This document shows, piece by piece, positions 1 through 8,832 of a stretch of DNA of 64,000 nucleotides. The notes beneath the pieces are model-generated. The model did not search any database and was not told the origin of the DNA. It saw nothing but the letters and a program-made list of their open reading frames with translations. Positions within the stretch are counted from its first letter, which is position 1, and each line of letters begins with the position of its first letter. Made by a program: the position numbers and the translations under genes. Source of the stretch: Aureitalea marina (GTDB lineage Bacteria; Bacteroidota; Bacteroidia; Flavobacteriales; Flavobacteriaceae); assembly GCF_002943755.1 (NCBI RefSeq), contig NZ_MQUB01000001.1:1166501-1230500 (forward strand). Reading direction: 5' to 3'.

Positions 1-334
1 TTTCATCGCACAGGCCCTGGCTTTTGATTTAACCCTGGCTGATCAGTTGACCATTGTTCTTACCGCTTTATTAGCGTCAATTGGGTCTGCAGCTGTACCT
101 GGAGCAGGTATGGTTATGCTGGTCATTGTCCTGGAGTCTATCGGATTCCCTGCGGACAGACTAGCCATCGGATTGGCGTTGATCTTCGCAGTAGACAGGC
201 CGTTAGACATGTGTAGAACTGTAGTTAATGTGACCGGTGACGCCACGGTATCGATGATCGTTGCCAAATCAGTTGGCAAACTGGGCAAACCGCATGTCAA
301 AGACTGGGACGAGCACTACCAGGAGGTAAAATAG
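1..334 (+). CDS. Dicarboxylate/amino acid:cation symporter, C-terminal part (DAACS family)
   Basis: Reading frame 2 is open from the window edge, so the gene starts upstream and only about 110 C-terminal residues are present. They contain the most conserved part of the GltP/DctA (DAACS) family: the glycine-rich re-entrant hairpin SIGSAAVPGAGMVML and the substrate and Na/H-binding helix with DRPLDMCRTVVNVTGDA. The protein would be an inner-membrane symporter taking up C4-dicarboxylates or acidic amino acids with Na+ or H+. The exact substrate cannot be told from this fragment. Confidence 0.9.
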   Translation, partial: FIAQALAFDLTLADQLTIVLTALLASIGSAAVPGAGMVMLVIVLESIGFPADRLAIGLALIFAVDRPLDMCRTVVNVTGDATVSMIVAKSVGKLGKPHVKDWDEHYQEVK

Positions 335-455
335 TCATCGATATACTCAAATTGTAAGTCGATATTCCTTTTCGGTCAGTAGGATTTCCCAGAATTGGCC
401 GGATTTGATATAACTTGTAACCACTTTCAATATACTCCCGCTAAATCGAAAAGCT

Positions 456-1253
456 ATGCGGAGTATCGTCCTCATTATTTTTCTCGCTGTAAATCTGATT
501 TCAAACCTCGCTTCAGCCCAGGTGGGAATAGGAACAACGACATTGTCCGGTGCTGCTATGTTGGAGATCTCATCGACTACTGGAGGCAATAGGTATCTTG
601 GCTTATTACCACCTCGGGTGGAAAATTACGCACAACGGGATCTGATTCTGGCCAATTCACTGGATATCGGCCTAATTGTGTTCGTTGTGGACACTGGGGA
701 ACTCCAGATCTGGAATGGCATTTACTGGGAGAGCATCCATACTCTTGAAGTTCATATCCAAACCCTGGCTCGACAGGACTTTGACAGCGAGGTCAGTTGG
801 AACTATACCATAAATCCCATATTTTATTCCGTGCCTCCGGATCACTGGAACGCCCTTAGCGACTTGGGAAGTGGGACAGAAGAAATTGATAGAGTATATA
901 ACAATTTTTTGGGCTGTAGGGACCTAAATAATACCAATGGCGGTGGCAACTTCTTTCATGAGATCGTTTTTGATCCGGTTGATGTCTCTTCCCTGACCAA
1001 TGTGCGGATTGCTTTCGATTACGACATATTCGAATTTGACAACGGAGATGATGTCCGTTACGAAGTATTCCACGATGAGGTGGGTCAGGGACATATCCTA
1101 TTGGTCGATGGAAGTGCTAATCTGACTACCGAAGGTACAGCGATCATTTCCATACCACCGGGTGTCACAACAGTTGGTTTAATAATAGGAATCCGGCAAA
1201 ACGGAGATTCCGATTATGCCGGATTCGATAATTTTCGCGTTTATGGCGAATGA
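456..1253 (+). CDS. Secreted hypothetical protein with Bacteroidota surface-protein head motif
   Basis: 265 residues. A signal peptide (residues 1 to about 21, hydrophobic core IVLIIFLAVNLISNLASA) is followed at once by QVGIGTTT and AAMLEISS, a head motif found on many secreted Bacteroidota proteins of unknown role. The rest is rich in aromatic and acidic residues, with predicted beta character (FDYDIFEFDNGDD, YAGFDNFRVYGE) resembling a jelly-roll or carbohydrate-binding fold. No T9SS sorting domain and no catalytic motif were seen. It stands alone, ending two bases before the convergent MscS gene. Function not recognised. Confidence 0.75.
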   Translation: MRSIVLIIFLAVNLISNLASAQVGIGTTTLSGAAMLEISSTTGGNRYLGLLPPRVENYAQRDLILANSLDIGLIVFVVDTGELQIWNGIYWESIHTLEVHIQTLARQDFDSEVSWNYTINPIFYSVPPDHWNALSDLGSGTEEIDRVYNNFLGCRDLNNTNGGGNFFHEIVFDPVDVSSLTNVRIAFDYDIFEFDNGDDVRYEVFHDEVGQGHILLVDGSANLTTEGTAIISIPPGVTTVGLIIGIRQNGDSDYAGFDNFRVYGE

Positions 1254-1255
1254 GA

Positions 1256-2107
1256 TTAGCCTTCTTTGTGGATCTCGACCTGGTGTGGAAATGGAATTTC
1301 TATACCAGCCTCGTCCAAGGCGATTTTTGATTTTTCAAGTATCGCAAAATAGGTGGGCCAATAGTCATCCAATGGTACCATGGCACGAACGGCAAAATTC
1401 ACCGAACTGTCTGCAAGCTCAGAAACCTCTACCATCGGCTCCGGATCACTCATGACGGCATCCAAGCTGTTCAATACGCCCATCAGCACCTCTTTGGTCT
1501 GCTTGATATCGGAGTCGTAAGAAACTCCAATGGTATGGAAGATCTTCAACATACCTTCAGCGGAATAGTTGGTGATGTTGCCATTGGAAAGTGCACCATT
1601 GGGTAAAATTACCAATCGGTTTTGCGGAGTAAGTATTTTAGTAGTGAAGATCTCGATCTCTTTGACACTGCCGAGTTCACCCTGTGCCTCAATCAAATCT
1701 CCAATCTTGAAAGGCTTAAAGATCATGATCAAAACACCACCGGCAAAATTGGAAAGTGACCCCTGTAATGCCAGACCCACAGCCAAACCAGCGGCGGCCA
1801 AGATGGCCGCAAACGAGGTAGTCTCGATTCCTAAAACCCCAAGGATTACAATAATCAGAAGGATCTTCAGACCCCATTTCACCAAGTTACCGAGGAACTT
1901 TCTGAGGCTCGCCTCGTAATGCATTTTGCCCATCATCTTATCGGCCAGTTTGTAAATGCGCTTAAAGATCCATCCTCCAATGACCCAGATGGCCAAGGCG
2001 GCTATTATCTTGAGCCCGTATTCCGTGGCCAGTTCGATCCCTTTGTCTATCCAAAGGTCCCAGTCTATTGATTTTACGTCATCTGCGACGTCTTGTACTT
2101 CTTCCAT
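1256..2107 (-). CDS. Small-conductance mechanosensitive channel (MscS family)
   Basis: 283 residues, close to E. coli MscS (286). Three membrane segments lie near residues 30-50, 70-90 and 93-125. The third is the Gly/Ala-rich pore helix (AAILAAAGLAVGLALQGSLSNFAGGVLIMIFKPF) shown here only as the stretch from AAILAAAG to MIFKPF. It is followed by the beta domain (GDLIEAQGELGSVKEIEIFTT) and the alpha/beta C-terminal domain. It releases solutes on hypo-osmotic shock from the inner membrane. It is a single gene, divergent from the ATP-grasp operon. Confidence 0.93.
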   Translation of the reverse strand: MEEVQDVADDVKSIDWDLWIDKGIELATEYGLKIIAALAIWVIGGWIFKRIYKLADKMMGKMHYEASLRKFLGNLVKWGLKILLIIVILGVLGIETTSFAAILAAAGLAVGLALQGSLSNFAGGVLIMIFKPFKIGDLIEAQGELGSVKEIEIFTTKILTPQNRLVILPNGALSNGNITNYSAEGMLKIFHTIGVSYDSDIKQTKEVLMGVLNSLDAVMSDPEPMVEVSELADSSVNFAVRAMVPLDDYWPTYFAILEKSKIALDEAGIEIPFPHQVEIHKEG

Positions 2108-2217
2108 TTTAGTTAGTGATTTTAAGACGGTTAAATTAAAGAAACCTCATTCAATATTCAATTATGTCCACATGAATTATTGACATTTTCAGCATAAATT
2201 TCATTTTGTCATCTGAC

Positions 2218-2247
2218 TTGGTCAAAACAGTAGAATGCCTATCTTTA
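2218..2247 (+). promoter_or_regulatory. Bacteroidota-type promoter for the ATP-grasp/HutG/QEGLA operon
   Basis: TTG at 2218-2220, a 19-bp spacer, then TATCTTTA at 2240-2247. This matches the Bacteroidota consensus (-33 TTG, -7 TAnnTTTG) at all but the last base and places the start of transcription shortly before the ATG at 2270. Confidence 0.6.
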
Positions 2248-2269
2248 AAACCGACTAAATCAAGACGAT

Positions 2270-3298
2270 ATGAACGTTTGTTTTATCATGTATCCCTGGG
2301 ATCAGATGGATGCCGAAAACGATTCCACTTTGGCCATGATCCATGAATTTACCAAGCGAGGACATGGAATGGCCATTACCACACCTGCCAATCTAACTAT
2401 ACGGGACAGTGTGGCTTTCGCCTTTTGCAGTTGTCTGAAGCGTAAAGAGAAGATCTCTAGTTCCCTCAAGAGTTTCCACAAGCATGCCGAGTTCTATGAC
2501 GAAATGCTGCCCCTTGCGGGTTTTGATGTGATCATTCTAAGGAGTAATCCTCCTTTGGATATGATCATGCTGAACTTCCTGGACTCTGTAAAGGACGATG
2601 TATTCATTATGAACGACCTGGATGGTATCCGCAGGGCCAACAATAAGCTTTATACTGCTGTATTTGAAGATGAGCACAACGAGATCATCCCGCGCACTCA
2701 CGTGACCAAGAATAAAAAATATTTAAGGAAGATCATCAAGGAAGGACCGGACCGTATGATCCTCAAACCGCTCAATGGTTTTGGAGGTAGTGGGGTCATA
2801 CTGATCGAAAAGACAGCCATGAAGAGTATCAACTCCTTACTGGACTTCTACATAGATAACAAGGACGGAACCACCAACTATGTGATCTTGCAGGATTATA
2901 TTGAAGGTGCGGATCAGGGTGATGTCCGTATATTATTGCTGAATGGCCAGCCTATAGGTGCCATGAGACGGGTACCCGGAGAGGAAGACCACCGGTCTAA
3001 CGTAACCGCTGGAGGAAGAGTAACTAAACACTCCCTGACGAAACAAGAAAAAGAGCTCTGCCGCAAGATCGGACCCAAATTGGTCAAGGACGGCTTGTAT
3101 TTTGTCGGTATTGACGTGATCAATGGTCAACTGGTAGAGGTCAATGTGATGTCTCCAGGAGGTATCACCTATATGAACAAGGTATACAAGACCCGTGTAC
3201 AGGAGAAAGTTGTCGACTTTGTAGAAGATAAAGTTCTGGAGCGGGTGACCGCCTTCGAACGTCGTCAAAAACTTCGTAAACACGTTAACGAAGCCTGA
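2270..3298 (+). CDS. Glutathione synthetase-like ATP-grasp ligase
   Basis: 342 residues with the GshB-type ATP-grasp layout: an N-terminal pre-ATP-grasp domain (NVCFIMYPWDQMDAENDST), the glycine-rich ATP loop MILKPLNGFGGSGV, and the metal/ATP-binding segment LVEVNVMSPGG near the C terminus. ATP-grasp enzymes join a carboxylate, as acyl phosphate, to an amine or thiol. Its stop overlaps the next start as TGATG and all three genes at 2270-5291 are coupled. No gamma-glutamylcysteine ligase lies beside it, so true glutathione synthesis is not implied. It is more likely an amino-acid or peptide ligase of unknown substrate. Confidence 0.85.
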   Translation: MNVCFIMYPWDQMDAENDSTLAMIHEFTKRGHGMAITTPANLTIRDSVAFAFCSCLKRKEKISSSLKSFHKHAEFYDEMLPLAGFDVIILRSNPPLDMIMLNFLDSVKDDVFIMNDLDGIRRANNKLYTAVFEDEHNEIIPRTHVTKNKKYLRKIIKEGPDRMILKPLNGFGGSGVILIEKTAMKSINSLLDFYIDNKDGTTNYVILQDYIEGADQGDVRILLLNGQPIGAMRRVPGEEDHRSNVTAGGRVTKHSLTKQEKELCRKIGPKLVKDGLYFVGIDVINGQLVEVNVMSPGGITYMNKVYKTRVQEKVVDFVEDKVLERVTAFERRQKLRKHVNEA

Positions 3299-4131
3299 TG
3301 GAACGCCTCTCGGTACAGGAAATGATTTCCCGTATAGAGCGGGAGGAGCCATTTGATGCGGTCGCACTGGATTATTCCTTCACTCTAAAAATTGACCGCT
3401 ACGTACATTATGTCTGTGGTGCGGTCCACGATGGTGGGCAGTTCCGAAAAGAGCTCTGGGACAACTGTTTGCACTCGGCCTATGATCGCTGGTATGAGGA
3501 AGATCCATGTACCAAGGCCATGATCCATACACATCCCATTGTTATTGCCGGTTGTGACAGCCGATTCGAATACGATCTGAACCGGGGCCCAGATGATGCA
3601 GTTTTTGAAACAGCTTGGGGCAAACAGCTATGGAAACAGCCCCTGCCCAGGGATCAGCATGACCGCAGTATGGCCAAGCACAACTCATTCTACGAAATTG
3701 TTCATGTATTGATCAGTAAATTGGAAAGCCTTTTTGGTATGGTGGTGGTCTACGATATCCATTCCTATAACTGGAAAAGATGGGATAGGGAAGTGCCGGT
3801 GATAAACATAGGAACAGTGAACCTGGACAATGACCGTTTTGGACGCTCCATCGAGCAATGGAGAAATTCCCTGGAAGGCCTTAACCTTCCTGGTGTTCAA
3901 TATTGTGATTCCAAGATCAACGATACCTTCTTCGGTAATGGATATTTCCTAAAATATATTACTTCTTCCTTTCAAAATACCTTAGTTTTAGCCACCGAAT
4001 TCAAAAAGATCTACTGCGACGAACTCCGGCAAGTGATCTACCCGGAGGTAGTGCGGGCCATTAATCATCAATTGGTCCATAAATTACCGCATCACGCCCA
4101 GGCGTTTTACGCAGATCACAAAGTTGTATGA
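3298..4131 (+). CDS. N-formylglutamate amidohydrolase-like enzyme (HutG/FGase family)
   Basis: 277 residues. Family hallmarks include MIHTHPIVIAGCDSRFEYDLNR near residues 75-97 (only its HTHP and DSRFE parts are used as markers here) and VVYDIHSYNWKR, the metal-ligand Asp-x-His-Ser segment. The family hydrolyses N-formyl or N-acyl amino acids in a metal-dependent way. The start codon overlaps the stop of the ATP-grasp gene by one base, and the stop overlaps the next ATG (ATGA). No histidine-degradation genes are near, so a hut role is unlikely. The context suggests it acts on the product of the ligase or of the following peptidase. Confidence 0.85.
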   Translation: MERLSVQEMISRIEREEPFDAVALDYSFTLKIDRYVHYVCGAVHDGGQFRKELWDNCLHSAYDRWYEEDPCTKAMIHTHPIVIAGCDSRFEYDLNRGPDDAVFETAWGKQLWKQPLPRDQHDRSMAKHNSFYEIVHVLISKLESLFGMVVVYDIHSYNWKRWDREVPVINIGTVNLDNDRFGRSIEQWRNSLEGLNLPGVQYCDSKINDTFFGNGYFLKYITSSFQNTLVLATEFKKIYCDELRQVIYPEVVRAINHQLVHKLPHHAQAFYADHKVV

Positions 4132-5291
4132 CATTCCCGGAAACCATAATCACTGAGCATCCCAATCTATTTAAGATCGATGCACGTTTGAACAAACTGG
4201 TTAAAAAGATCGAATTGCTCAACTATGTCAATCCGATCAACATAGAGCAGGAAAAACGAACCTTTTTTGCTAATCGGTACAACGAATCTCCCAATTTCAA
4301 ATACAGGCGCATCGATTTTGATGCGCACAAACTACAGCAGGAGTTGTTCTCTCAGGAGATCGATAAGATCGAAGACCAGCAGAGCAGGGAACTTTACCGA
4401 GAGGTCATTTATGATTATTCCGGGCTGATCCAATGTATAGAGAGTATCGGTCAGGGAAAGAAGTTCTATTACAACGTACTGAAATCCTTTGGAACTCCTA
4501 CCGAACGGGACGTGGAGAACGCTCGTTTCATCTTGCATTTTGAGGACCCTGAATACAACCAGGAAATGTATCCGGTCTTTAATGTAGAGGAGGCTATCAG
4601 TTATTTTGAGGAGTTTGCCAAGCAATATGATTTCGAGCTGAAGATCCGTAAGTCTACCAAGCTTTCTGCCGCAGCCATGGTGAAGAACAGCAGCCAGGAA
4701 ATGCTATTGAAAAAGAATTTCCGCTACAGCGCTAATCAACTAAAGGTCTTGGCTAATCACGAGATCGGCATCCATTTGGTGACTACCTACAACGGTATGG
4801 ATCAGCCACTAAAGATCTTTCACAACGGTTTTCCCAGGAATGTGGAGACCCAAGAGGGATTGGCTGTTTTTAGCGAATACATGAGCGGCTGTTTAACACT
4901 TTATAGACTTAAAGAGCTATCTTACCGAGTATTAGCTACGGACGGGATCCACAAAGGCTTTGACTTCTGCGACACCTTCGATATGCTTTATAGCCAATTC
5001 AAGCTGAACCGCGAGGAAGCATTTAATATTGCACTTCGTGCGCACAGAGGTGGCGGATTCACCAAGGACTATAAATATCTTTCCGGCCTAAAAAAGGTCT
5101 ACGATTATTACCATCAGGGTAAAGAGATGGATCTGCTGCTTGCCGGTAAGGTCTCGTTGGAATATTTGCCCATTATACAGCGGTGGCAGGAATTGGGAAT
5201 GGCCAAGCCCATTAAATATCCCAACTTCGCCTTCGAAGAGAATGAGAACACCGACCAGACTCTGAATTTTATCCTAAAGAATCTGAAGTAG
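4128..5291 (+). CDS. DUF1704 'QEGLA motif' protein, MATCAP-like metallopeptidase
   Basis: 387 residues. The family motif QEGLA is at residues 242-246 and a zinc-binding HExxxH (HEIGIH) at 211-216. The glutamate of QEGLAVFSEY is a likely third ligand. DUF1704 proteins are often labelled 'flavohaemoglobin expression-modulating', but the same domain forms the eukaryotic tubulin tyrosine carboxypeptidase MATCAP, so a carboxypeptidase-type activity is a reasonable inference. It overlaps the amidohydrolase gene by 4 bp and is the last gene of the operon. Physiological substrate unknown. Confidence 0.85.
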   Translation: MTFPETIITEHPNLFKIDARLNKLVKKIELLNYVNPINIEQEKRTFFANRYNESPNFKYRRIDFDAHKLQQELFSQEIDKIEDQQSRELYREVIYDYSGLIQCIESIGQGKKFYYNVLKSFGTPTERDVENARFILHFEDPEYNQEMYPVFNVEEAISYFEEFAKQYDFELKIRKSTKLSAAAMVKNSSQEMLLKKNFRYSANQLKVLANHEIGIHLVTTYNGMDQPLKIFHNGFPRNVETQEGLAVFSEYMSGCLTLYRLKELSYRVLATDGIHKGFDFCDTFDMLYSQFKLNREEAFNIALRAHRGGGFTKDYKYLSGLKKVYDYYHQGKEMDLLLAGKVSLEYLPIIQRWQELGMAKPIKYPNFAFEENENTDQTLNFILKNLK

Positions 5292-5705
5292 TCAGAGGAA
5301 TTTTGCCTTGAGCTCCGGGGTAGGGATCATACACTGATCCTTACGTCCAAACCACTTATAGCGGTTTTTGGCAATCCAATTGTAGATAGGATCCCGCAAG
5401 AATCTAGGGAGAATTATAAATCCGTACAGCAGAGGGTATGCACCATTCATACCTCTGGCAATTCGAAGAGCAGCATCAGATCGCACAAAGGCCTTTTTAT
5501 CCTCGATCAGGACAATGGAGTCTACTTCTTCGGTATCAATACCGTAAGCCCGGGTCAATTCCGCTCCCATCTCACTTTGTAAGGCAGCGAAGCGAAACCG
5601 ATCATGACGGTCACGACGGATCAGGAAGGTAACCGCTCCATTACAGAGGTTGCACACTCCATCAAACAAGACGACACTCTGATTTTTAGACATATGATGC
5701 TCCAT
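5292..5705 (-). CDS. DCC family thiol-disulfide oxidoreductase-like protein (DUF393)
   Basis: 137 residues. It starts VVLFDGVCNLCNGAVTFLIRRD, giving the CxxC of the DCC family (Asp-x-x-Cys-x-x-Cys), followed by the family's FAALQS and IARGMNGAYPLLYG stretches and C-terminal YKWFGRKDQC. The fold is thioredoxin-like; the physiological partner is not known. An internal Met five codons in (start at 5693) is an alternative start. It converges with the QEGLA gene with no gap, so the two transcripts end face to face. Confidence 0.88.
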   Translation of the reverse strand: MEHHMSKNQSVVLFDGVCNLCNGAVTFLIRRDRHDRFRFAALQSEMGAELTRAYGIDTEEVDSIVLIEDKKAFVRSDAALRIARGMNGAYPLLYGFIILPRFLRDPIYNWIAKNRYKWFGRKDQCMIPTPELKAKFL

Positions 5706-5781
5706 CTAATATCATTACAAAGGTACGACTCAGATAATTAGCGATGCTGCAAAGGCTATGTTAAAATGGAGGGATTGATGT

Positions 5782-7941
5782 TCAGGCCTTCTCTAACTCG
5801 GAAAGATTGACAGAGGTCATAAAGACACCGTAATTAACGGCGGCCTTATTCCTTTCTATGGTCTCTATGGTGCCCACTGCACGACCATCGATCATTCTGA
5901 CCTGATCTCCTACTTTCAATTTGACCTTCGGCTTGGGAGGAGGAGGGGCTTTGGTAGCCTCTTTCTCTTTCTTTTTGCGTTGACGGATCTTCTCGACCTT
6001 TTTATCAACTTCCTGTTTGAGCTGCTGCTGTTGTTGCTTTTGGACTTTTTTACGCTTGGGGGAGACCTTTTTTCGTTTTGAGTTCTCTACCATGGTCAAT
6101 TTGACCAATTCGTCTATGAGTTCCCGCTTCTTTTTGTTGTTGTGGTAGCGCTCTGCCAGCTGATCGAACTTCTTTCCCAATGATATCAGGCGCTGGTTAG
6201 CATCAAACAATTCCTGATAGCGTTCCAGTTTGTTTTGTATCCTCTTGTTGGTCTTTTCCATTTGAAGGCTTTCCTCCCTGGCCTTTTCTTCCACATCCTT
6301 AAGGGATGCTGAAGTTTTACGCAGGGCAGATCGCTCTTTTTGAAGATTTGCAATGGTACGGTCAAAACGAACCTTGCCACGCTCGATCTTCTTCTTTGCT
6401 TTGTTGATCAGGGAATAGGGAATACCGTTCTTTTGAGCTACTTCGAATGTAAATGAACTTCCTGCCTCTCCCAACTGCAACTGGAACATAGGCTCCAGAC
6501 TGCGGCGATCAAATTGCATATTGGCGTTGGTCGCATGGGGCAATTCTGAGGCAAGCAGTTTTAGATTGGCGTAATGCGTAGTGATCACTCCGTAGGCCTC
6601 TTTTTCATAGAAAACCTCCAGGAAGGTTTCTGCTAGGGCTCCTCCTAGTTCCGGATCCGATCCTGTACCAAACTCATCGATCAGCAGCAGGGTCTTACTG
6701 TTGCATTTTTTCAGAAACTGATTCATCCGCTTAAGCCGATAACTGTAAGTACTCAGATGATTTTCAATCGATTGGTTGTCGCCTATGTCAGTGAGAACAC
6801 GCTCAAAGATGCAGAACTCACTCAAGGGGTCGCAGGGAACCGGGATCCCACTCTGCCACATAAGTTGCAAAAGTCCTATGGTTTTTAGGGTAATACTTTT
6901 ACCTCCTGCATTGGGTCCGGATATAACAATGATCCTGTTCTCAGGATGTAGTTCGATGGATTGTGGCCATGTTTTTTTCCCTTCCAATTTATTTGCCGCA
7001 TACAACAGTGGATGGAAGGCATCGATCAGCTTTAATCTTCTCTCTTTACCGGCTATGGGAATAATTCCGCCTATCGCTTCTGCATATCGTGCACGACCAT
7101 ATAATGTGTCTAAATGGGTTAAATAGGCCTGATATTGCGTCAGCAATGGCTCATAGGGTCGAATAAATTCCGTCAGTTCTTTCAGTATACGCTTGATCTC
7201 TTCTGACTCCTCATACAACAGATTGGCCAGTTCGTCAGCATAGGCTTGGGTTTCCCGAGGCTGCATATAGACGATACTCCCCGTTTTGGAAGTCCCTAGC
7301 GGAATACCGGCCACCTTCTTTCTATGCATGGCCTTGACGGCCAATACGCGCCTGTTATCCACCACGGATTCCCGTATCTCATCCAGCAGATCCTTCTGAT
7401 GATATCGGTTCAACGCCTGGTCAAAAGAAGAGTTGATCCTGGATTTGACCTGGATCAGGGACCTTCTTATCCGCTTTAGCTCATCGCTGGCATCATCGCG
7501 GATGAACCCATAACGGTCGATCACCCGGCCTATTTCGTCTGTTATCAGGGAGGTGTAAGTAACTTCTTCGGAATAATCCCATAAAGCGACAAAGAATTCC
7601 CTGTTCTTCTTAAAGTATTTGATCAGTTCTCCGGTTGTTAGCCCAACGGCCTGAATTCTGCGGAAGGAGGGAAGCTGCAGCGTACTGTTCTCTATCCCCA
7701 AGAGTTCGATCTCTTTTTGGATACTTTCAAAACCGTGATTAGGAATCGGACTGTCAGAGTTAATAGATGCCTGGAATTCCCGTACCTGCTTCAATTGCAG
7801 CAGTACGGACTCTAATGCTGTAAAAGGCAGATGATCTATGATCTGAGCCTTCCCGATATCGGTAATGCAGCGCTGAGATATTTGATGAAGAACCTGGTCA
7901 AATTCGAGGTCTTGCAGCGATTTTGGGTCCAGTTTCCTCAT
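5782..7941 (-). CDS. mutS2: MutS2-like ATPase lacking the Smr nuclease domain
   Basis: 719 residues from the ATG at 7941; a longer reading would need a TTG at 7980. The core/clamp region is followed by the MutS ABC ATPase: Walker A GPNAGGKS, signature and Walker B LLLIDEFGTGSDPELGGALAE, and TTHYANLK. A long charged coiled coil follows, then a lysine/glutamine-rich tract and a small beta-barrel-like end (VKLKVGDQVRMIDGRAVGTI). Bacillus-type MutS2 ends in an Smr domain with LDLRG and HGxGxG motifs; neither is present. Likely role is DNA junction or ribosome rescue binding rather than mismatch repair. Divergent from ung. Confidence 0.9.
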   Translation of the reverse strand: MRKLDPKSLQDLEFDQVLHQISQRCITDIGKAQIIDHLPFTALESVLLQLKQVREFQASINSDSPIPNHGFESIQKEIELLGIENSTLQLPSFRRIQAVGLTTGELIKYFKKNREFFVALWDYSEEVTYTSLITDEIGRVIDRYGFIRDDASDELKRIRRSLIQVKSRINSSFDQALNRYHQKDLLDEIRESVVDNRRVLAVKAMHRKKVAGIPLGTSKTGSIVYMQPRETQAYADELANLLYEESEEIKRILKELTEFIRPYEPLLTQYQAYLTHLDTLYGRARYAEAIGGIIPIAGKERRLKLIDAFHPLLYAANKLEGKKTWPQSIELHPENRIIVISGPNAGGKSITLKTIGLLQLMWQSGIPVPCDPLSEFCIFERVLTDIGDNQSIENHLSTYSYRLKRMNQFLKKCNSKTLLLIDEFGTGSDPELGGALAETFLEVFYEKEAYGVITTHYANLKLLASELPHATNANMQFDRRSLEPMFQLQLGEAGSSFTFEVAQKNGIPYSLINKAKKKIERGKVRFDRTIANLQKERSALRKTSASLKDVEEKAREESLQMEKTNKRIQNKLERYQELFDANQRLISLGKKFDQLAERYHNNKKKRELIDELVKLTMVENSKRKKVSPKRKKVQKQQQQQLKQEVDKKVEKIRQRKKKEKEATKAPPPPKPKVKLKVGDQVRMIDGRAVGTIETIERNKAAVNYGVFMTSVNLSELEKA

Positions 7942-7991
7942 GGAAGAAATCGGTATAATTTTAATACTTTCACCAGACAAAAATAAGAATA

Positions 7992-8657
7992 ATGGGGGTG
8001 AATATCCATCCGAGCTGGCTTGCTCAAATGAGCGATGAATTTGATAAAGCCTACTTCCGAGAGCTCACCGAATTTGTAAGGAGTGAATATCAGAAGTATC
8101 GCTGCTTTCCACCGGGAAAAGAGATCTTCTCGGCTTTTGATCATACACCCTTCGACCAGGTGAAGGTGGTCATACTTGGACAGGATCCTTACCACGGCCC
8201 CGGTCAGGCACACGGTCTGTGCTTTTCCGTTAGGGAAGGAGTTGTGCCGCCACCGTCCTTGGTCAACATTTACAAAGAGATCAAAGCCGACCTGGGTAAA
8301 CTTCATTCCGACAATGGAGACCTCACCAATTGGGCGGACCAGGGGGTGTTGCTGCTTAATGCAACTCTTACTGTCAGGGCACATCAGGCGGGCAGTCATC
8401 AGAATAGAGGATGGGAACAGTTCACGGACCGGGTCATCTCCGAGCTATCGGCTAAGCGAGAGGGTCTGATCTTCATGCTCTGGGGTGGATATGCCAAAAG
8501 AAAAGGAAGGCATATAGATACTAATCGGCACCTGGTCCTTAGCAGTGGACATCCTTCACCGCTCAGTGCCAACAGGGGATACTGGTTCGGAAACCGGCAT
8601 TTTAGTACGGCCAATAATTATTTGGAAAAAAGAAAAGAAGCACCAATTATCTGGTGA
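7992..8657 (+). CDS. ung: Uracil-DNA glycosylase, family 1
   Basis: 221 residues, the usual length. Catalytic Asp65 lies in GQDPYHGPGQAHGLCFSV. The VPPPSLVNIYKEI and LLLNATLTVR segments and the C-terminal HPSPLSA minor-groove loop with its catalytic His are all present. It removes uracil from DNA in the first step of base-excision repair. The short gap to the divergent mutS2-like gene (start 7941) must hold both promoters. Confidence 0.97.
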   Translation: MGVNIHPSWLAQMSDEFDKAYFRELTEFVRSEYQKYRCFPPGKEIFSAFDHTPFDQVKVVILGQDPYHGPGQAHGLCFSVREGVVPPPSLVNIYKEIKADLGKLHSDNGDLTNWADQGVLLLNATLTVRAHQAGSHQNRGWEQFTDRVISELSAKREGLIFMLWGGYAKRKGRHIDTNRHLVLSSGHPSPLSANRGYWFGNRHFSTANNYLEKRKEAPIIW

Positions 8658-8663
8658 TCGGTA

Positions 8664-8771
8664 TTATTCGTCCTCAGGAGCTTCCGGCTCCGAGGTGTCG
8701 TTGCAACTAAATTGTAACAAGAGGAAGTTGGTTACAAGTAAAGCCCCAAGTATAATTAAAAAAGTGCTCAT
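8664..8771 (-). CDS. Small membrane-anchored acidic protein, 35 aa
   Basis: A 36-codon ORF that opens with ATG. Residues 4-22 are a hydrophobic helix (FLIILGALLVTNFLLLQF), followed by SCNDTSEPEAPEDE. The layout, one membrane helix plus a strongly acidic tail, is typical of real small membrane proteins and unlike random antisense sequence. It lies between the convergent ung end and the 3' end of the periplasmic-binding-like gene and could be the last gene of that operon. No clear ribosome-binding site. Function unknown. Confidence 0.5.
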   Translation of the reverse strand: MSTFLIILGALLVTNFLLLQFSCNDTSEPEAPEDE

Positions 8772-8832
8772 TAATTGGTAGTTAACACCTAATAGACTCC
8801 ATAGTTTGGAAAAGGTTGCGCTCAGGTGGCAA

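Noticed and set aside
2270-3298. Annotation as true glutathione synthetase (gshB)
   Set aside because: No gamma-glutamylcysteine ligase is nearby and the operon partners point to another substrate; family similarity alone does not fix the reaction.
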